Source: Deltaproteobacteria bacterium (lineage in GTDB: Bacteria; Desulfobacterota; BSN033; UBA1163). Taken from it: 64,000 bases of DNA. Below, piece after piece: positions 50,924 through 60,500 of the stretch. How positions within the stretch are numbered: the stretch's first letter is position 1; the number at the start of each line of letters is the position of its first letter. Made by a program: the position numbers and the translations under genes. The stretch is from the NCBI GenBank assembly GCA_016875195.1, contig VGRY01000002.1:1-64000 (forward strand), in the 5' to 3' direction. The notes below the pieces were generated by a model. The model saw only the letters and a program-made list of their open reading frames with translations, ran no database searches and was not told the DNA's origin.

Positions 50924-51943
50924 ATGGAAATTATGCGTATTTTAGCGATTGAGACGTCGTGTGATGATACGGGAGCAGCGGTTGTTCTGGATGGAAGAAA
51001 GATCCTTGCCAATGTGGTCTCATCGCAGGTTTCTGTTCATCAAAAATACGGTGGTGTCGTTCCAGAGCTGGCTTCGAGAAAACATATTGAAATGATCGTT
51101 CCCATTGTGACCGAAGCCCTGGAGAAGGCAGGGGTTACTCTGAAGGAGGTTGATGGTATTGCAGTCACTCAGGGTCCGGGGTTGGTGGGTTCTCTTTTGG
51201 TGGGCCTTTCTTTTGCAAAGTCGCTGGCTTTAGCTACAGGAATCCCTTTCATCGGAGTGAATCATATTGAAGCCCACCTTTCTGCCATCTTTCTTGAAGA
51301 GAAGCCTCCGAAGTTTCCTTTTATTGGCCTGGTTGTATCAGGAGGGCACACCTCTCTTTTTCGTGTGGATGGGTTTGGGAAGTTCAGAAGATTAGGCCAG
51401 ACCAGAGACGATGCAGCAGGGGAGGCTTTTGATAAAGTCGCCAAGCTGCTGGGGTTGGGATATCCCGGAGGACCGATCATCGATCAACTCTCTACCACAG
51501 GGGACCCAAAAGCGATTCGTTTTCCTAGGCCATCCATTAGAAAGAATTCATTCGATTTCAGTTTCAGCGGCCTGAAGACAGCAGTCGTCAATTACGTAAA
51601 GGCTCATCCTGAACGGCCCGAAGATTTTCCCGAAGAAGTGATTCGCAATATCGTTTCCAGTTTTCAGGAGGCAGTCGTAGATGTCCTGGTGAAAAAGACT
51701 TTTCAGGCTGCACAGCATGAGGGGTTGAAGAAGGTGGTTATCTCGGGAGGAGTGGCAGCGAACAGGGTGCTCCGGCAGAGAATGGAGAAAGAGGCATCTG
51801 AGCAGAAGATCAAAGTTTATATTCCTTCTCCTGCCTTCTGCACGGACAATGCGGCCATGGTAGGTGTGGTGGGATATGAGTATTTGAAAGGAGGCATAAG
51901 GTCTCCGTTGTCGCTTAATGCATTTTCGAACTTACCACTCTGA
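50924..51943 (+). CDS. tsaD: tRNA N6-adenosine threonylcarbamoyltransferase TsaD
   Basis: This 339-residue ASKHA-fold enzyme transfers threonylcarbamoyl to A37 of ANN-decoding tRNAs. Signatures are IETSCDDTGAAVV at the start, the metal-binding histidines in NHIEAHLSAI, VVSGGHTSLF, DDAAGEAFDKVAKLLGLGYPGGP and VISGGVAANRVLR. The first ATG is at 50924; a second at 50933, closer to the usual MRILAIETS start, is also possible. Confidence 0.96.
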   Translation: MEIMRILAIETSCDDTGAAVVLDGRKILANVVSSQVSVHQKYGGVVPELASRKHIEMIVPIVTEALEKAGVTLKEVDGIAVTQGPGLVGSLLVGLSFAKSLALATGIPFIGVNHIEAHLSAIFLEEKPPKFPFIGLVVSGGHTSLFRVDGFGKFRRLGQTRDDAAGEAFDKVAKLLGLGYPGGPIIDQLSTTGDPKAIRFPRPSIRKNSFDFSFSGLKTAVVNYVKAHPERPEDFPEEVIRNIVSSFQEAVVDVLVKKTFQAAQHEGLKKVVISGGVAANRVLRQRMEKEASEQKIKVYIPSPAFCTDNAAMVGVVGYEYLKGGIRSPLSLNAFSNLPL

Positions 51944-51948
51944 TGGAT

Positions 51949-52113
51949 TTAAAATTCGAAGCACGAAATTCGGGCTTAGCGTCCAGCAGGACCAATTCGA
52001 AAAAAGCATTAATATCGAGATACAAATGTTCTAAACACGTTGAGTGGTATTAATTTGGAGATTTGAATTTCGGATTTGTTTCGAGCTTCGATATTCGAAT
52101 TTCGAAATTTTTG
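51949..52113. repeat. TTCGAAATTCGAA-type imperfect palindrome, copy 6 (with inserted hairpin)
   Basis: The left arm AAATTCGAAGCACGAAATTC is interrupted by GGGCTTAGCGTCCAGCAGGACCAATT; the right arm is GGATTTGTTTCGAGCTTCGA..TTCGAAATTT. The insert is the complement-strand equivalent of the insert in copy 5. It lies between tsaD and rsmA. Confidence 0.78.
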
Positions 52114-52126
52114 AGATTAGAAATCT

Positions 52127-52954
52127 ATGATATCTATCAAACAAGAACTGAAAGAGTATGGCTTCTACCCACAGAAAAAACTTGGTCAACATTTTCTTGT
52201 CGACGGAAACATCATAAACCAAGTGGTCCAGGCCGCGGAGGTTACAACAGAAGATGTCATCCTCGAAGTGGGACCCGGTCTGGGGGAAATGACCCTGGAG
52301 CTGGCTCGACAGGCAAAGGGGGTAATGGCTGTTGAGATTGATTCAACATTGGCAGAGATATTAAAAAAAAAGATGTTTTATGTTCCCAATGTGGAGATCA
52401 TCAACGAGGACATCCTCAAGGTTGATTTTGATGTTTTATTTTGCCGGGCAGGAGCACCCCTGAAAGTTGTGGCCAATCTTCCCTACCAGATTTCAACCCC
52501 GCTGCTTTTCCGTTTTATCGAATCGAGAAAACATTTTTCATCCTTTACTTTAATGCTTCAGAGAGAGGTTGCAGAAAGAATCGGGGCATCTCCAGGTGGG
52601 AAAGAATACGGCTCATTATCTGTCTTCATACAGATCTTCTCAGATGTTTCGATCTGTTTTTTTGTTAAGCCTTCTGCCTTTTTCCCACCGCCCAAAGTTG
52701 AATCAGCCGTCGTGCAGATAACCTGGAAAGCAAAACCGGCCCTCGAACCGACCAACGAGGAATGGTTTAAGAAAGTCGTCAAAGCTTCTTTCGGTTACCG
52801 GAGAAAGACATTGGCCAATGCCCTGAAGCACTCCAAACTCATCCTTCCACAATCCGTAGAATTGAAGATGGTTCAAATTGGGATCGATCCTAAAAGAAGA
52901 CCCGGGACGCTCACCATTCAAGAATTCATCCGTTTATCAGACGCCTTGAAATAA
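52127..52954 (+). CDS. rsmA: 16S rRNA dimethyladenosine transferase RsmA (KsgA)
   Basis: This 275-residue enzyme dimethylates two adjacent adenines near the 3' end of 16S rRNA. Signatures are KKLGQHFLVDGNIINQ, the SAM motif VGPGLGEMTLELA, the catalytic VANLPYQISTPLLFRF (about residues 118-133) and the late SFGYRRKTLANAL. The length is typical. It has no strong ribosome site, the ATG lying 13 bp after the repeat. Confidence 0.95.
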   Translation: MISIKQELKEYGFYPQKKLGQHFLVDGNIINQVVQAAEVTTEDVILEVGPGLGEMTLELARQAKGVMAVEIDSTLAEILKKKMFYVPNVEIINEDILKVDFDVLFCRAGAPLKVVANLPYQISTPLLFRFIESRKHFSSFTLMLQREVAERIGASPGGKEYGSLSVFIQIFSDVSICFFVKPSAFFPPPKVESAVVQITWKAKPALEPTNEEWFKKVVKASFGYRRKTLANALKHSKLILPQSVELKMVQIGIDPKRRPGTLTIQEFIRLSDALK

Positions 52955-53022
52955 TTAGGGAAAATTTGTTTGCAAATTCCCTGGGAGATGATTATTTTAA
53001 GGTGGAAGATGGCAACAGGGGG

Positions 53023-53122
53023 TATGCCCCGTTAGAGATTCTAACGGAGTTTACCAAGTATGATTGTTCTGAGAGACTACCTAAACCCTACTATAGAACA
53101 ATCGGGTTTTATTTCTAACGGG
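53023..53122. repeat. CCCCGTTAGA / TCTAACGGGG bounded element upstream of clpB
   Basis: CCCCGTTAGA near 53026 and TCTAACGGGG near 53120 bound a 95-bp stretch that also contains TTCTAACGGAGTTTAC and a pair ATTGTTCT / AGAACAAT. Similar ends occur before ihfA (62913-62992) and a single end near 42127. Confidence 0.65.
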
Positions 53123-53130
53123 GTAAAAAA

Positions 53131-55722
53131 ATGAATGTAGATAAATTTACATTGAAGACTCAAGAGGCATTGCAGGCTGCCAAAGGCGTTGCTGAGCAAC
53201 GAAACCATCAGCAGATCGATGTGGAACACCTTCTGACTGCTCTCCTGATGCAGAAAGAGGGGATTGTGATTCCCATCATACAGAAATTGGGAGCCAATCC
53301 AAACCTGATCTTGTCTCAATTAGAGGGGGAGTTAAACCGCATTACAAAGGTGACAGGCGGAGGGGTAGGCCAGGTCTATCTTTCAAGCAGACTCAATGAG
53401 ATCCTCAATTCCGCATGGAAAGAGGCGGAACGATTGACAGATGAGTATCTTTCCACAGAGCACCTTCTCATCGCCATTGCAGATGAACGAGGGGGGGCTT
53501 GCTCACAGATCCTCCAGAGAAATGGAGTGACAAAGGATGCCATCTTCAGGGTCCTGCAGGAGATCCGTGGGTCTCAACGTGTGACAGATCAGGCCCCGGA
53601 GGAGAAATACCAGGCCTTGAAGAAATACAGCAGGGACCTCACAGAAGAAGCAAGAAAAGGAAAACTCGATCCTGTGATTGGCAGGGATGATGAGATCCGC
53701 AGGGTCATTCAGGTTCTCTCACGAAGGACGAAGAATAATCCAGTGCTGATCGGCGAACCCGGAGTGGGGAAGACGGCGATTGTCGAGGGGTTGGCACAGA
53801 GAATCGTCAAAGGGGATATCCCTGAGACCCTTAAGAACAAAAAACTGGTTGCACTCGATCTGGGGGCCCTGATTGCTGGCGCTAAATTCCGTGGGGAGTT
53901 TGAGGAGAGATTGAAGGCAGTTTTAAAAGAGGTGACGGCAGCCGCAGGAAATATCATTCTCTTCATCGATGAACTTCACACCCTGGTGGGAGCAGGGGCG
54001 GCAGAGGGTGCGATCGATGCCTCCAATATGCTCAAGCCCGCCCTCGCGAGAGGCGAGTTGCGATGTGTGGGGGCCACCACGATTAATGAATACCGTAAAT
54101 ATGTGGAGAAAGATGCTGCCCTTGAGAGGAGATTTCAGCCCATCTATGTGGTTCAGCCTTCAGTAGAAGATACGATTGCCATCTTAAGGGGCTTGAAGGA
54201 GAGATACGAGGTTCATCACGGAGTGAAGATCAAAGACTCGGCGCTGATTGCGGCTTCAATGCTTTCTCACCGATATATCTCGGACCGGTTTCTTCCGGAT
54301 AAGGCGGTCGATCTGATCGATGAAGCCGCCTCGAGGCTCAGGATTGAAATTGACAGTGTGCCAATGGAGATCGATGAGGTTCAACGAAGGGTGATGCAGC
54401 TGGAGATTGAGCGGCAGGCTTTGAAGAAAGAGAAGGATAAAGGTTCTGTCGAGAGACTGAAGAAACTTGAGGAGGAGCTCGCCGGTCTGAAGAATGAAGT
54501 GCAGGAAAAGAAGCTGAGATGGGAGAACGAGAAGAAGGCCATCTCGCGCATCCAGCAGATCAAGGAGCAGATGGAGAAGACCAAGCAGATGATGAAGGAG
54601 GCGGAGCGTGAAGCCGACTACTCGAAATTGGCTGAGTTGCAATATGGTGAAATGACCCATCTCGAAAAAGAACAGAAGCGGGAAGAGGAGAAACTCGCCG
54701 ATCTTCAGAAGGCAGGGAAGATGCTCAAAGAGGAAGTCGATGAAGAGGATGTGGCTGAGGTCGTCTCCAAATGGACCGGCATTCCCGTTTCAAGGATGCT
54801 GGAGGGTGAGGTAGAAAAACTGATCCGTATGGAGGAAAGGCTGAGACAGAGGGTCGTGGGGCAGGATGATGCGATCGTGGCTGTTTCGAATGCGGTGAGA
54901 AGGGCGAGGGCGGGGTTGCAGGATCCAAACCGTCCGATCGGTTCCTTCATTTTTATGGGTCCGACTGGCGTGGGAAAGACAGAACTGGCTCGTGCGCTGG
55001 CTGAATTTCTTTTTGATGACGAACAGGCTATGGTCAGGATTGATATGTCTGAGTTTATGGAGAAACATTCAGTGGCACGGCTCATCGGGGCGCCTCCCGG
55101 GTATGTCGGGTATGAGGAAGGAGGGTTTCTCACCGAGGCGGTCAGGAGAAGACCTTACTCCATTGTCCTCATGGATGAGATCGAAAAGGCCCATCCAGAG
55201 GTATTCAACATCCTCCTCCAGATTCTCGATGATGGACGGTTGACCGATGGCCATGGAAGAACAGTCGATTTTAAGAATTCAGTCGTGATCATGACCTCTA
55301 ACATCGGGAGCCAATGGATTGTTGATCTGGGAGAAAAAGATTATGAAGAGATGCGGCGAAGAGTGATGGAGGCCGTGAAGGCCCAGTTCAAACCGGAATT
55401 TTTGAATCGAATTGATGAATTGGTTATCTTCCATAGTCTTGGACTTGAGGAGATAAAATCGATCGTTGAGATCCAAGCCAAGAAACTTGAAAAGAGACTT
55501 CTCGAAAGGCGGATTGCTCTCAAGATGACTGAAAAAGCTAAGGAATTTTTAGCTAAAGAAGGGTTTGATCCTGCCTATGGCGCTCGTCCGCTTAAGCGTG
55601 TGATTCAAAAGGAGATTCAAGATAAACTGGCAATAAGAATATTGGAAGGTAAGTTTAAAGAAGGCGATACAGTCACCGTGGATATGGATAACAAGAAAGG
55701 GGAATTGATATTTAAGGCATAG
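53131..55722 (+). CDS. clpB: Chaperone ClpB
   Basis: This 863-residue AAA+ disaggregase has an N-terminal double Clp repeat (about 1-145) and a first nucleotide domain with [13 protein letters not shown] (Lys near 214). A long coiled-coil middle domain (about 405-525, [20 protein letters not shown] and on) marks ClpB rather than ClpA or ClpC. The second nucleotide domain has [15 protein letters not shown] (Lys near 616) and FLNRIDE. It works with DnaK to rescue aggregated proteins. No CIRCE element or obvious heat-shock promoter is visible; the upstream gap is filled by a repeat. Confidence 0.96.
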   Translation: MNVDKFTLKTQEALQAAKGVAEQRNHQQIDVEHLLTALLMQKEGIVIPIIQKLGANPNLILSQLEGELNRITKVTGGGVGQVYLSSRLNEILNSAWKEAERLTDEYLSTEHLLIAIADERGGACSQILQRNGVTKDAIFRVLQEIRGSQRVTDQAPEEKYQALKKYSRDLTEEARKGKLDPVIGRDDEIRRVIQVLSRRTKNNPVLIGEPGVGKTAIVEGLAQRIVKGDIPETLKNKKLVALDLGALIAGAKFRGEFEERLKAVLKEVTAAAGNIILFIDELHTLVGAGAAEGAIDASNMLKPALARGELRCVGATTINEYRKYVEKDAALERRFQPIYVVQPSVEDTIAILRGLKERYEVHHGVKIKDSALIAASMLSHRYISDRFLPDKAVDLIDEAASRLRIEIDSVPMEIDEVQRRVMQLEIERQALKKEKDKGSVERLKKLEEELAGLKNEVQEKKLRWENEKKAISRIQQIKEQMEKTKQMMKEAEREADYSKLAELQYGEMTHLEKEQKREEEKLADLQKAGKMLKEEVDEEDVAEVVSKWTGIPVSRMLEGEVEKLIRMEERLRQRVVGQDDAIVAVSNAVRRARAGLQDPNRPIGSFIFMGPTGVGKTELARALAEFLFDDEQAMVRIDMSEFMEKHSVARLIGAPPGYVGYEEGGFLTEAVRRRPYSIVLMDEIEKAHPEVFNILLQILDDGRLTDGHGRTVDFKNSVVIMTSNIGSQWIVDLGEKDYEEMRRRVMEAVKAQFKPEFLNRIDELVIFHSLGLEEIKSIVEIQAKKLEKRLLERRIALKMTEKAKEFLAKEGFDPAYGARPLKRVIQKEIQDKLAIRILEGKFKEGDTVTVDMDNKKGELIFKA

Positions 55723-55743
55723 GAGCATAACCTAATAATTTTC

Positions 55744-55772
55744 TTGACAATTATCAAAAAAGGGGCTATACA
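55744..55772 (+). promoter_or_regulatory. Consensus sigma70 promoter for tRNA-Val
   Basis: TTGACA (55744-55749) and TATACA (55767-55772) are 17 nt apart, 48 nt upstream of the tRNA. This is the best promoter match on the plus strand of the window. Confidence 0.8.
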
Positions 55773-55819
55773 TACAGGGAAATTTGAGTTATTGATAGCG
55801 GCCAAGGAGGAGGGTTTGT

Positions 55820-55894
55820 AGGCACGTAGCTCAGGGGGAGAGCGCTACCTTGACGCGGTAGAAGTCTGGGGTTCAAATCCCCACGTGCCTACCA
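55820..55894 (+). tRNA. tRNA-Val (anticodon GAC)
   Basis: A complete 75-nt cloverleaf: acceptor AGGCACG pairs with CGTGCCT, D-arm GCTC-AGGGGGA-GAGC, anticodon stem CTACC/GGTAG with loop TTGACGC (anticodon GAC), T-arm TGGGG-TTCAAAT-CCCCA, and an encoded ACCA end. It stands alone between clpB and thrS. Confidence 0.95.
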
Positions 55895-55964
55895 TTTAAA
55901 CCTAATTGTCAAGAAGTGGAAGACAAGTTATTGAAAAAAAAGACATTTTAAAAACAAAATTGGA

Positions 55965-56001
55965 GAGGCATCATTCATTTTTTTACCATGGATGATGCCT
56001 C
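55965..56001 (+). promoter_or_regulatory. Stable hairpin in the thrS leader
   Basis: GAGGCATCATTCAT (55965-55978) pairs with ATGGATGATGCCTC (55988-56001), 14 bp with one G-U pair, around a U-rich loop, ending 22 nt before the thrS ATG. It could terminate the tRNA transcript or regulate thrS translation. Confidence 0.6.
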
Positions 56002-56023
56002 TTCCATTTGAATTCAGAGGAAA

Positions 56024-57913
56024 ATGGAAGAGAAGATTACGATTTTATTACCCAATGGTGAAAAGAGATTGGTTCCGAAAGGAACGAAACTCTTAGATAT
56101 TGCTGATAAAGATGCTGTGGCTGCGCAGATTAACGGGGGCATGGTCGATCTTTCAAAGCCCGTAGAAAAAGATGTAGCGGTATCTTTTATTTCTGCCCAT
56201 TCGAGGAAAGGTCTTGATGTTTTACGCCATTCCGCTGCCCATGTCATGGCACAGGCAGTAAAAGAACTTTTTCCTTCTGTCAAACTCACCTTTGGTCCAT
56301 CTACAGAAGGAGGGTTCTATTACGATTTCGATTATGAGAAGACCTTCACTCCGCAGGACCTTGAGTCTGTTGAAGAGCGGATGAAAGAGATTATCAGAAA
56401 GGACGAACCATTCTTCCGTAATGAGGTGCGGAATGAGGAGGCGACCTTAACTTTTAAAGAGATGGGTGAAAGTTATAAAGTGGAACATATGCAGGATCTC
56501 CCTGACCGTGTCTCTCTCTATCGCCAGGGATCTTTTGTGGATCTTTGCGAGGGCCCACACCTTCCTTCCACCGGGAAGATCAAGGCATTCAAACTCTTAA
56601 GTGTCTCAGGAACTTACTGGAGGGGTGATGCACGAAACCAGGTTCTCCAGAGAATATACGGAACGGCTTTTCCAGATCCTCAAGGGTTAAAAGACTATCT
56701 TCATATGCTTGAGGAGGCAAAGAAACGGGATCACCGAAAGTTGGGAAGAGAACTCGACCTTTTCAGCCTTAGCGATGAGGCTGGTCCGGGTTTGGTCATC
56801 TACCATCCCAAGGGAGCCCTTCTCAGGACGATCCTCGAAGATTTTGAGAAAAAGGAGCATCTGAAGCGAGGCTATCAGATCGTCATCGGTCCCCAACTGC
56901 TGAAACAGGATTTGTGGAAAAAGTCCGGGCACTTCGAAAATTACCGGGACAAGATGTATTTCACAAAGGTGGAAGATGCCGAGTATGGGATAAAACCCAT
57001 GAACTGCTTGGCCCATATGCTGATCTATAAATCGCAGATCAGAAGTTATCGGGACCTTCCTCTCCGATACTTCGAATTAGGCACAGTCCACCGTCATGAA
57101 AAGTCCGGGGAGCTCCATGGGCTTCTCCGTGTAAGAGGATTTACCCAGGACGATGCCCATATCCTCTGCCGTCCCGATCAACTGGAAGAAGAGATCTATG
57201 CGATCATTGAATTCGTGGATGACGTGATGAAGATCTTCGGTTTCGAATACGAGATGGAGTTAAGCACACGCCCGGAAAAGTCCATTGGAACGGATGAGGA
57301 CTGGGAGAAAGCGACACAGGCACTATCCAACACTCTGAAAGAGAAGAACCTTCCGTTTGAGATCAATGAGGGGGACGGAGCTTTTTACGGTCCCAAGATT
57401 GACGTGAAGCTGAAAGATGCCCTGAACCGGAGATGGCAGTGCGCTACGATTCAGGTTGACTTCGCCATGCCTGAACGGTTTGATCTCACCTATGTGGGAA
57501 GCGATGGGGAAAAGCACCGGCCGGTCATGCTCCATCGCGTCATCCTCGGAGCGATGGAGAGGTTTATCGGAGTGCTCATTGAACATTATGCAGGGGCTTT
57601 TCCGGTTTGGCTCGCGCCTGTCCAGGCAATCATTTTAACCGTGACAGAGCGTCATATCCCTTATGCGGAGAAAGTCTATCGTCAGTTGATTCAAAAGGGA
57701 ATCCGGGTCGAAAAGGATTTGAGAAATGAGAAGCTTGGATTTAAGGTCCGTGAGGCACAGGTTCAAAAGATTCCCTATATGCTGGTCATAGGAGACAAGG
57801 AGGAGAAGGAGAACACCGTCTCCCCGCGTAAACGGAGCGGCGAAACGATCGGCTCCATGGGCACAGAGGAGTTCATCCGTCTGGTTGAAGCGGATTATCC
57901 GAAACTGAATTAG
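56024..57913 (+). CDS. thrS: Threonine-tRNA ligase
   Basis: This 629-residue class II synthetase has an N-terminal TGS domain ([23 protein letters not shown]) and an editing domain with [16 protein letters not shown] (zinc-type HxxxH, about residues 72-76). The catalytic core has [14 protein letters not shown] and [31 protein letters not shown], and the C-terminal anticodon-binding domain ([15 protein letters not shown]...) recognises tRNA-Thr. AGAGGAAA precedes the ATG. It begins the translation cluster thrS-infC-rpmI-rplT-pheS-pheT. Confidence 0.96.
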   Translation: MEEKITILLPNGEKRLVPKGTKLLDIADKDAVAAQINGGMVDLSKPVEKDVAVSFISAHSRKGLDVLRHSAAHVMAQAVKELFPSVKLTFGPSTEGGFYYDFDYEKTFTPQDLESVEERMKEIIRKDEPFFRNEVRNEEATLTFKEMGESYKVEHMQDLPDRVSLYRQGSFVDLCEGPHLPSTGKIKAFKLLSVSGTYWRGDARNQVLQRIYGTAFPDPQGLKDYLHMLEEAKKRDHRKLGRELDLFSLSDEAGPGLVIYHPKGALLRTILEDFEKKEHLKRGYQIVIGPQLLKQDLWKKSGHFENYRDKMYFTKVEDAEYGIKPMNCLAHMLIYKSQIRSYRDLPLRYFELGTVHRHEKSGELHGLLRVRGFTQDDAHILCRPDQLEEEIYAIIEFVDDVMKIFGFEYEMELSTRPEKSIGTDEDWEKATQALSNTLKEKNLPFEINEGDGAFYGPKIDVKLKDALNRRWQCATIQVDFAMPERFDLTYVGSDGEKHRPVMLHRVILGAMERFIGVLIEHYAGAFPVWLAPVQAIILTVTERHIPYAEKVYRQLIQKGIRVEKDLRNEKLGFKVREAQVQKIPYMLVIGDKEEKENTVSPRKRSGETIGSMGTEEFIRLVEADYPKLN

Positions 57914-57985
57914 ATTTCGGACTGCGGAATGCGGATTGCGGATCGAAAAAACCGAATTCAAAACTTAACACTTAACACTAAAACA
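57914..57985. repeat. Word-like repeats between thrS and infC
   Basis: GGACTGCGGAATGCGGATTGCGGATCG and AACTTAACACTTAACACTAA are tandem-word fragments of the same style as other intergenic elements, without a matching second arm. Confidence 0.4.
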
Positions 57986-58001
57986 AAAGGAGGTGGCATT
58001 T

Positions 58002-58529
58002 ATCAGTAGAGATGTACGCGTCAATCGCGAGATTCGGGCGAGGGAAGTAAGGGTTATTGATTCCGAAGGAAAGCAGTTAGGGATATTACCATTGGTAGAG
58101 GCATTAAGAGCTGCTGCCAATGCTGATTTAGACCTGGTGGAAGTTTCACCGAAATCAGAACCGCCAGTCTGTCGGATCATGGACTTCGGAAAATTCAAAT
58201 ATCAGCAGAGTAAAAAGGCGCATGATGCCAAGAAGAAACAGGCTGTCGTCCATCTCAAGGAAGTGAAACTGAGACCCAAGACAGAGGAACACGACCTGGA
58301 ATTTAAACTCCGGCATATCGAGCGCTTTTTGAAAGAGGGAAATAAAACAAAGGTCACCATCGTCTTTAGAGGAAGAGAGATTGCCCATTCTGAGCTGGGA
58401 AGGCAGATGATGGAGCGCATTATTGAACAGAGCAAAGAGTGGGCGAAGGTCGAACAACCTGCTAAATTCGAGGGCAGGAATTATGTGGTGATTCTGGCTC
58501 CTCTGGTAACCCAGAAGGCACCATCATAG
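58002..58529 (+). CDS. infC: Translation initiation factor IF-3, apparent ATC start
   Basis: IF-3 of about 175 residues: N-terminal domain with DVRVNREIRAREVRVIDSEGKQLGI, linker rich in lysine (FKYQQSKKAHDAKKKQ) and C-terminal domain with VKLRPKTEEHDLEFKLRHIERFL. The only conventional start in frame, GTG 57993, overlaps the Shine-Dalgarno sequence AAGGAGGT (57987-57994) and cannot be used with it. ATC at 58002 lies 7 nt after that site and is the likely start. Rare AUU/AUC-type starts are known for infC and allow IF-3 to limit its own synthesis. Confidence 0.93.
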   Translation: MSRDVRVNREIRAREVRVIDSEGKQLGILPLVEALRAAANADLDLVEVSPKSEPPVCRIMDFGKFKYQQSKKAHDAKKKQAVVHLKEVKLRPKTEEHDLEFKLRHIERFLKEGNKTKVTIVFRGREIAHSELGRQMMERIIEQSKEWAKVEQPAKFEGRNYVVILAPLVTQKAPS

Positions 58530-58605
58530 AATGTGGAAAGTAGAAGGTTGAAGTGAATACCACCTGCTACGTTCCACAAACGACTATCAAAACAAGGAGG
58601 TTACT

Positions 58606-58803
58606 GTGCCAAAAATAAAGACAAACCGTGGAGCTGCAAAACGATTTAAAAAGACCGGCACCGGAAAGGTGAAGGCCAAGAGCGCTTTTGCAAGGCATAT
58701 CCTGACAAAAAAATCGGCGAATCGAAAAAGAGTCCTCAGGAAGCCCAAAATACTCAGCAAGACGAACACTAAAGGGGTTGCAAAATTGATCCCGTATGTT
58801 TGA
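58606..58803 (+). CDS. rpmI: Large ribosomal subunit protein bL35
   Basis: This 65-residue basic protein is bL35: [21 protein letters not shown] at the start and [20 protein letters not shown] at the end. It starts with GTG, preceded by AAGGAGGTTACT. It lies between infC and rplT, the universal order, and is probably subject to the L20 autoregulation seen in related operons. Confidence 0.97.
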   Translation: MPKIKTNRGAAKRFKKTGTGKVKAKSAFARHILTKKSANRKRVLRKPKILSKTNTKGVAKLIPYV

Positions 58804-58860
58804 TGGCCAAACGAGAAGTAAAAAATAGCGATTGATTAATATAAGGAAGGAGTATTTAAG

Positions 58861-59220
58861 ATGCCAAGAGTAAAAGGTGGACCTAAGACCAGAGCAAGAA
58901 GGAAAAAGGTCTTAAAGATGGCCAAGGGATATGTGGGAGGGCGAAGCAAACTCTACCGGTCTGCAGTGGATGCTGTTCACCGCGCCCTTGCCTATGCCTA
59001 TCGAGGCCGAAAGTCAAGAAAGAGAGATTTTCGGAGGCTGTGGATCACCCGGATCAATGCTGCATCGAGGGCGAACGGTATAACCTATAGCTGTCTGATG
59101 AACGCCTTGAAAAAAGCCCATGTCGAATTGGATCGAAAGGTGCTGGCTGATCTTGCAGTGAGCGACCCCAATGCCTTTTTAAAGATTGTCGAATTGGCAA
59201 AAACAGGGCAGGGACAATGA
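58861..59220 (+). CDS. rplT: Large ribosomal subunit protein bL20
   Basis: This 119-residue protein is bL20: [34 protein letters not shown] at the start and [33 protein letters not shown] in the middle. It binds 23S rRNA early in 50S assembly. GGAAGGAGTATTTAAG precedes the ATG. Confidence 0.97.
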   Translation: MPRVKGGPKTRARRKKVLKMAKGYVGGRSKLYRSAVDAVHRALAYAYRGRKSRKRDFRRLWITRINAASRANGITYSCLMNALKKAHVELDRKVLADLAVSDPNAFLKIVELAKTGQGQ

Positions 59221-59305
59221 ACGTTAAACGATAAACGATGAACAAATGGCAGTGTTACAGTCATTTTTTCCATCGTCCATCGTTCATTGTTCGTTGTGCG
59301 TCGCG
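59219..59305. repeat. AACGATAAACGATGAAC-type inverted repeat between rplT and pheS
   Basis: AACGATAAACGATGAACAA on the left and TCGTCCATCGTTCATTGTTC on the right form an imperfect palindrome of the word-repeat type. It overlaps the false upstream extension of the pheS frame. Confidence 0.55.
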
Positions 59306-59332
59306 CCTGGGATTCTTCAAAGGAATAGACCA

Positions 59333-60349
59333 TTGAAAGAGGAACTGGAAAAGATTCGAGAAGAATGTGAAGCTACCCTCTCTCTGGCAAAGACCGAACC
59401 AGAGGTTTCCGAAATCCGGGTAAGAGTAATGGGAAGGAAGGGGAGCCTGACACAACTTCTCAAACAATTGGGAGCGCTTCCGGAGGTCGAGCGGAAGGAG
59501 ATCGGCCGCAAGGCGAATGAGGTTAAAGAATCTTTAGAAGCGAGGATTGAGGAAGTTCTTCTCCAAATCCAGGAGCGTGAGCGAAAAGAATCCCTCGCAA
59601 AAGAAAGAATCGATGTGACCCTTCCTGGCAGAAGGGTGGCTACCGGGACAAGACATCCTCTTACACAAACTCTGGATGAGATCATCCATATTTTTTCACG
59701 TCTGGGATTCGAAGTGGTCGAAGGTCCAGACGTAGAACTGGACTATTACAATTTCGAAGCCCTGAACATCCCCAAAGGGCATCCTGCCAGAGAAATGCAA
59801 GCCACCTTCTTTATCTCGGAAGATGTAGTTTTACGGACGCATACCTCTCCAGTCCAGGTCAGGACCATGGAGAAAAAAAAACCCCCTGTCCGCGTGATCT
59901 GTCCGGGAGCGGTCTACCGGTGTGATTCCGACCCGACACACTCCCCTATGTTTCATCAGGTTGAAGGCCTTCTGGTGGACAGGGGAGTCACGTTCTCAGA
60001 CCTCAAAGGGGTATTGACCGTTTTCGTCCACCAGATGTTTGGAAAAGAGACAAAGCTGAGGTTTCGTCCCAGTTTCTTCCCCTTTACAGAACCGAGCGCC
60101 GAGATTGACATCGAATGTTTCATCTGCGGAGGAAAAGGTTGCGGGGTCTGTTCGGGCACAGGATGGCTTGAAATATTAGGCTCAGGCATGGTTGATCCTG
60201 CAGTCTACCGGTTCGTGAACTATGATCCAGAAGAGGTGACTGGATTTGCCTTTGGCATGGGGATCGAGCGGATTGCCATGCTGAAATACGGGATCAACGA
60301 TATCCGGCTATTCTTTACGAATGATCTGAGGTTTCTAAAGCAGTTTTGA
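59333..60349 (+). CDS. pheS: Phenylalanine-tRNA ligase alpha subunit
   Basis: This 338-residue class II synthetase subunit has an N-terminal coiled coil ([43 protein letters not shown]) and catalytic motifs [34 protein letters not shown] and the C-terminal [18 protein letters not shown]. The frame opens at ATG 59246, but its first 29 codons are repeat sequence. TTG 59333 has AAAGGA about 8 nt upstream and gives the normal family length. Confidence 0.96.
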   Translation: MKEELEKIREECEATLSLAKTEPEVSEIRVRVMGRKGSLTQLLKQLGALPEVERKEIGRKANEVKESLEARIEEVLLQIQERERKESLAKERIDVTLPGRRVATGTRHPLTQTLDEIIHIFSRLGFEVVEGPDVELDYYNFEALNIPKGHPAREMQATFFISEDVVLRTHTSPVQVRTMEKKKPPVRVICPGAVYRCDSDPTHSPMFHQVEGLLVDRGVTFSDLKGVLTVFVHQMFGKETKLRFRPSFFPFTEPSAEIDIECFICGGKGCGVCSGTGWLEILGSGMVDPAVYRFVNYDPEEVTGFAFGMGIERIAMLKYGINDIRLFFTNDLRFLKQF

Positions 60350-60358
60350 AAGAAGGAA

Positions 60359-60495
60359 TTTCGAAATCCGAAGCACGAAATCCGAAACAAGCAAGAATTT
60401 TCAAAATATAAATGTCCGAAACGGAAAGTTTAGAATTTTGAAAATTTGAATTTTGGAATTGTTTCGAGATTCGATATTCGGATTTAGGATTTAAG
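60359..60495. repeat. TTCGAAATTCGAA-type imperfect palindrome, copy 7
   Basis: The left arm is TTTCGAAATCCGAAGCACGA..TCCGAAACAAGC and the right arm is GGAATTGTTTCGAGATTCGA..TTCGGATTTAG. It fills the pheS-pheT gap. Confidence 0.8.
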
Positions 60496-60500
60496 ATGCT

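Noticed and set aside
52959-52984. Terminator after rsmA (AGGGAAAATTTGTTTGCAAA and following)
   Set aside because: The stem contains a bulge and is not followed by a T-tract, so it is too weak to call.
59246-59332. ATG 59246 as the pheS start
   Set aside because: These 29 codons lie in an inverted-repeat element and have no counterpart in PheS proteins; TTG 59333 has a better ribosome site.
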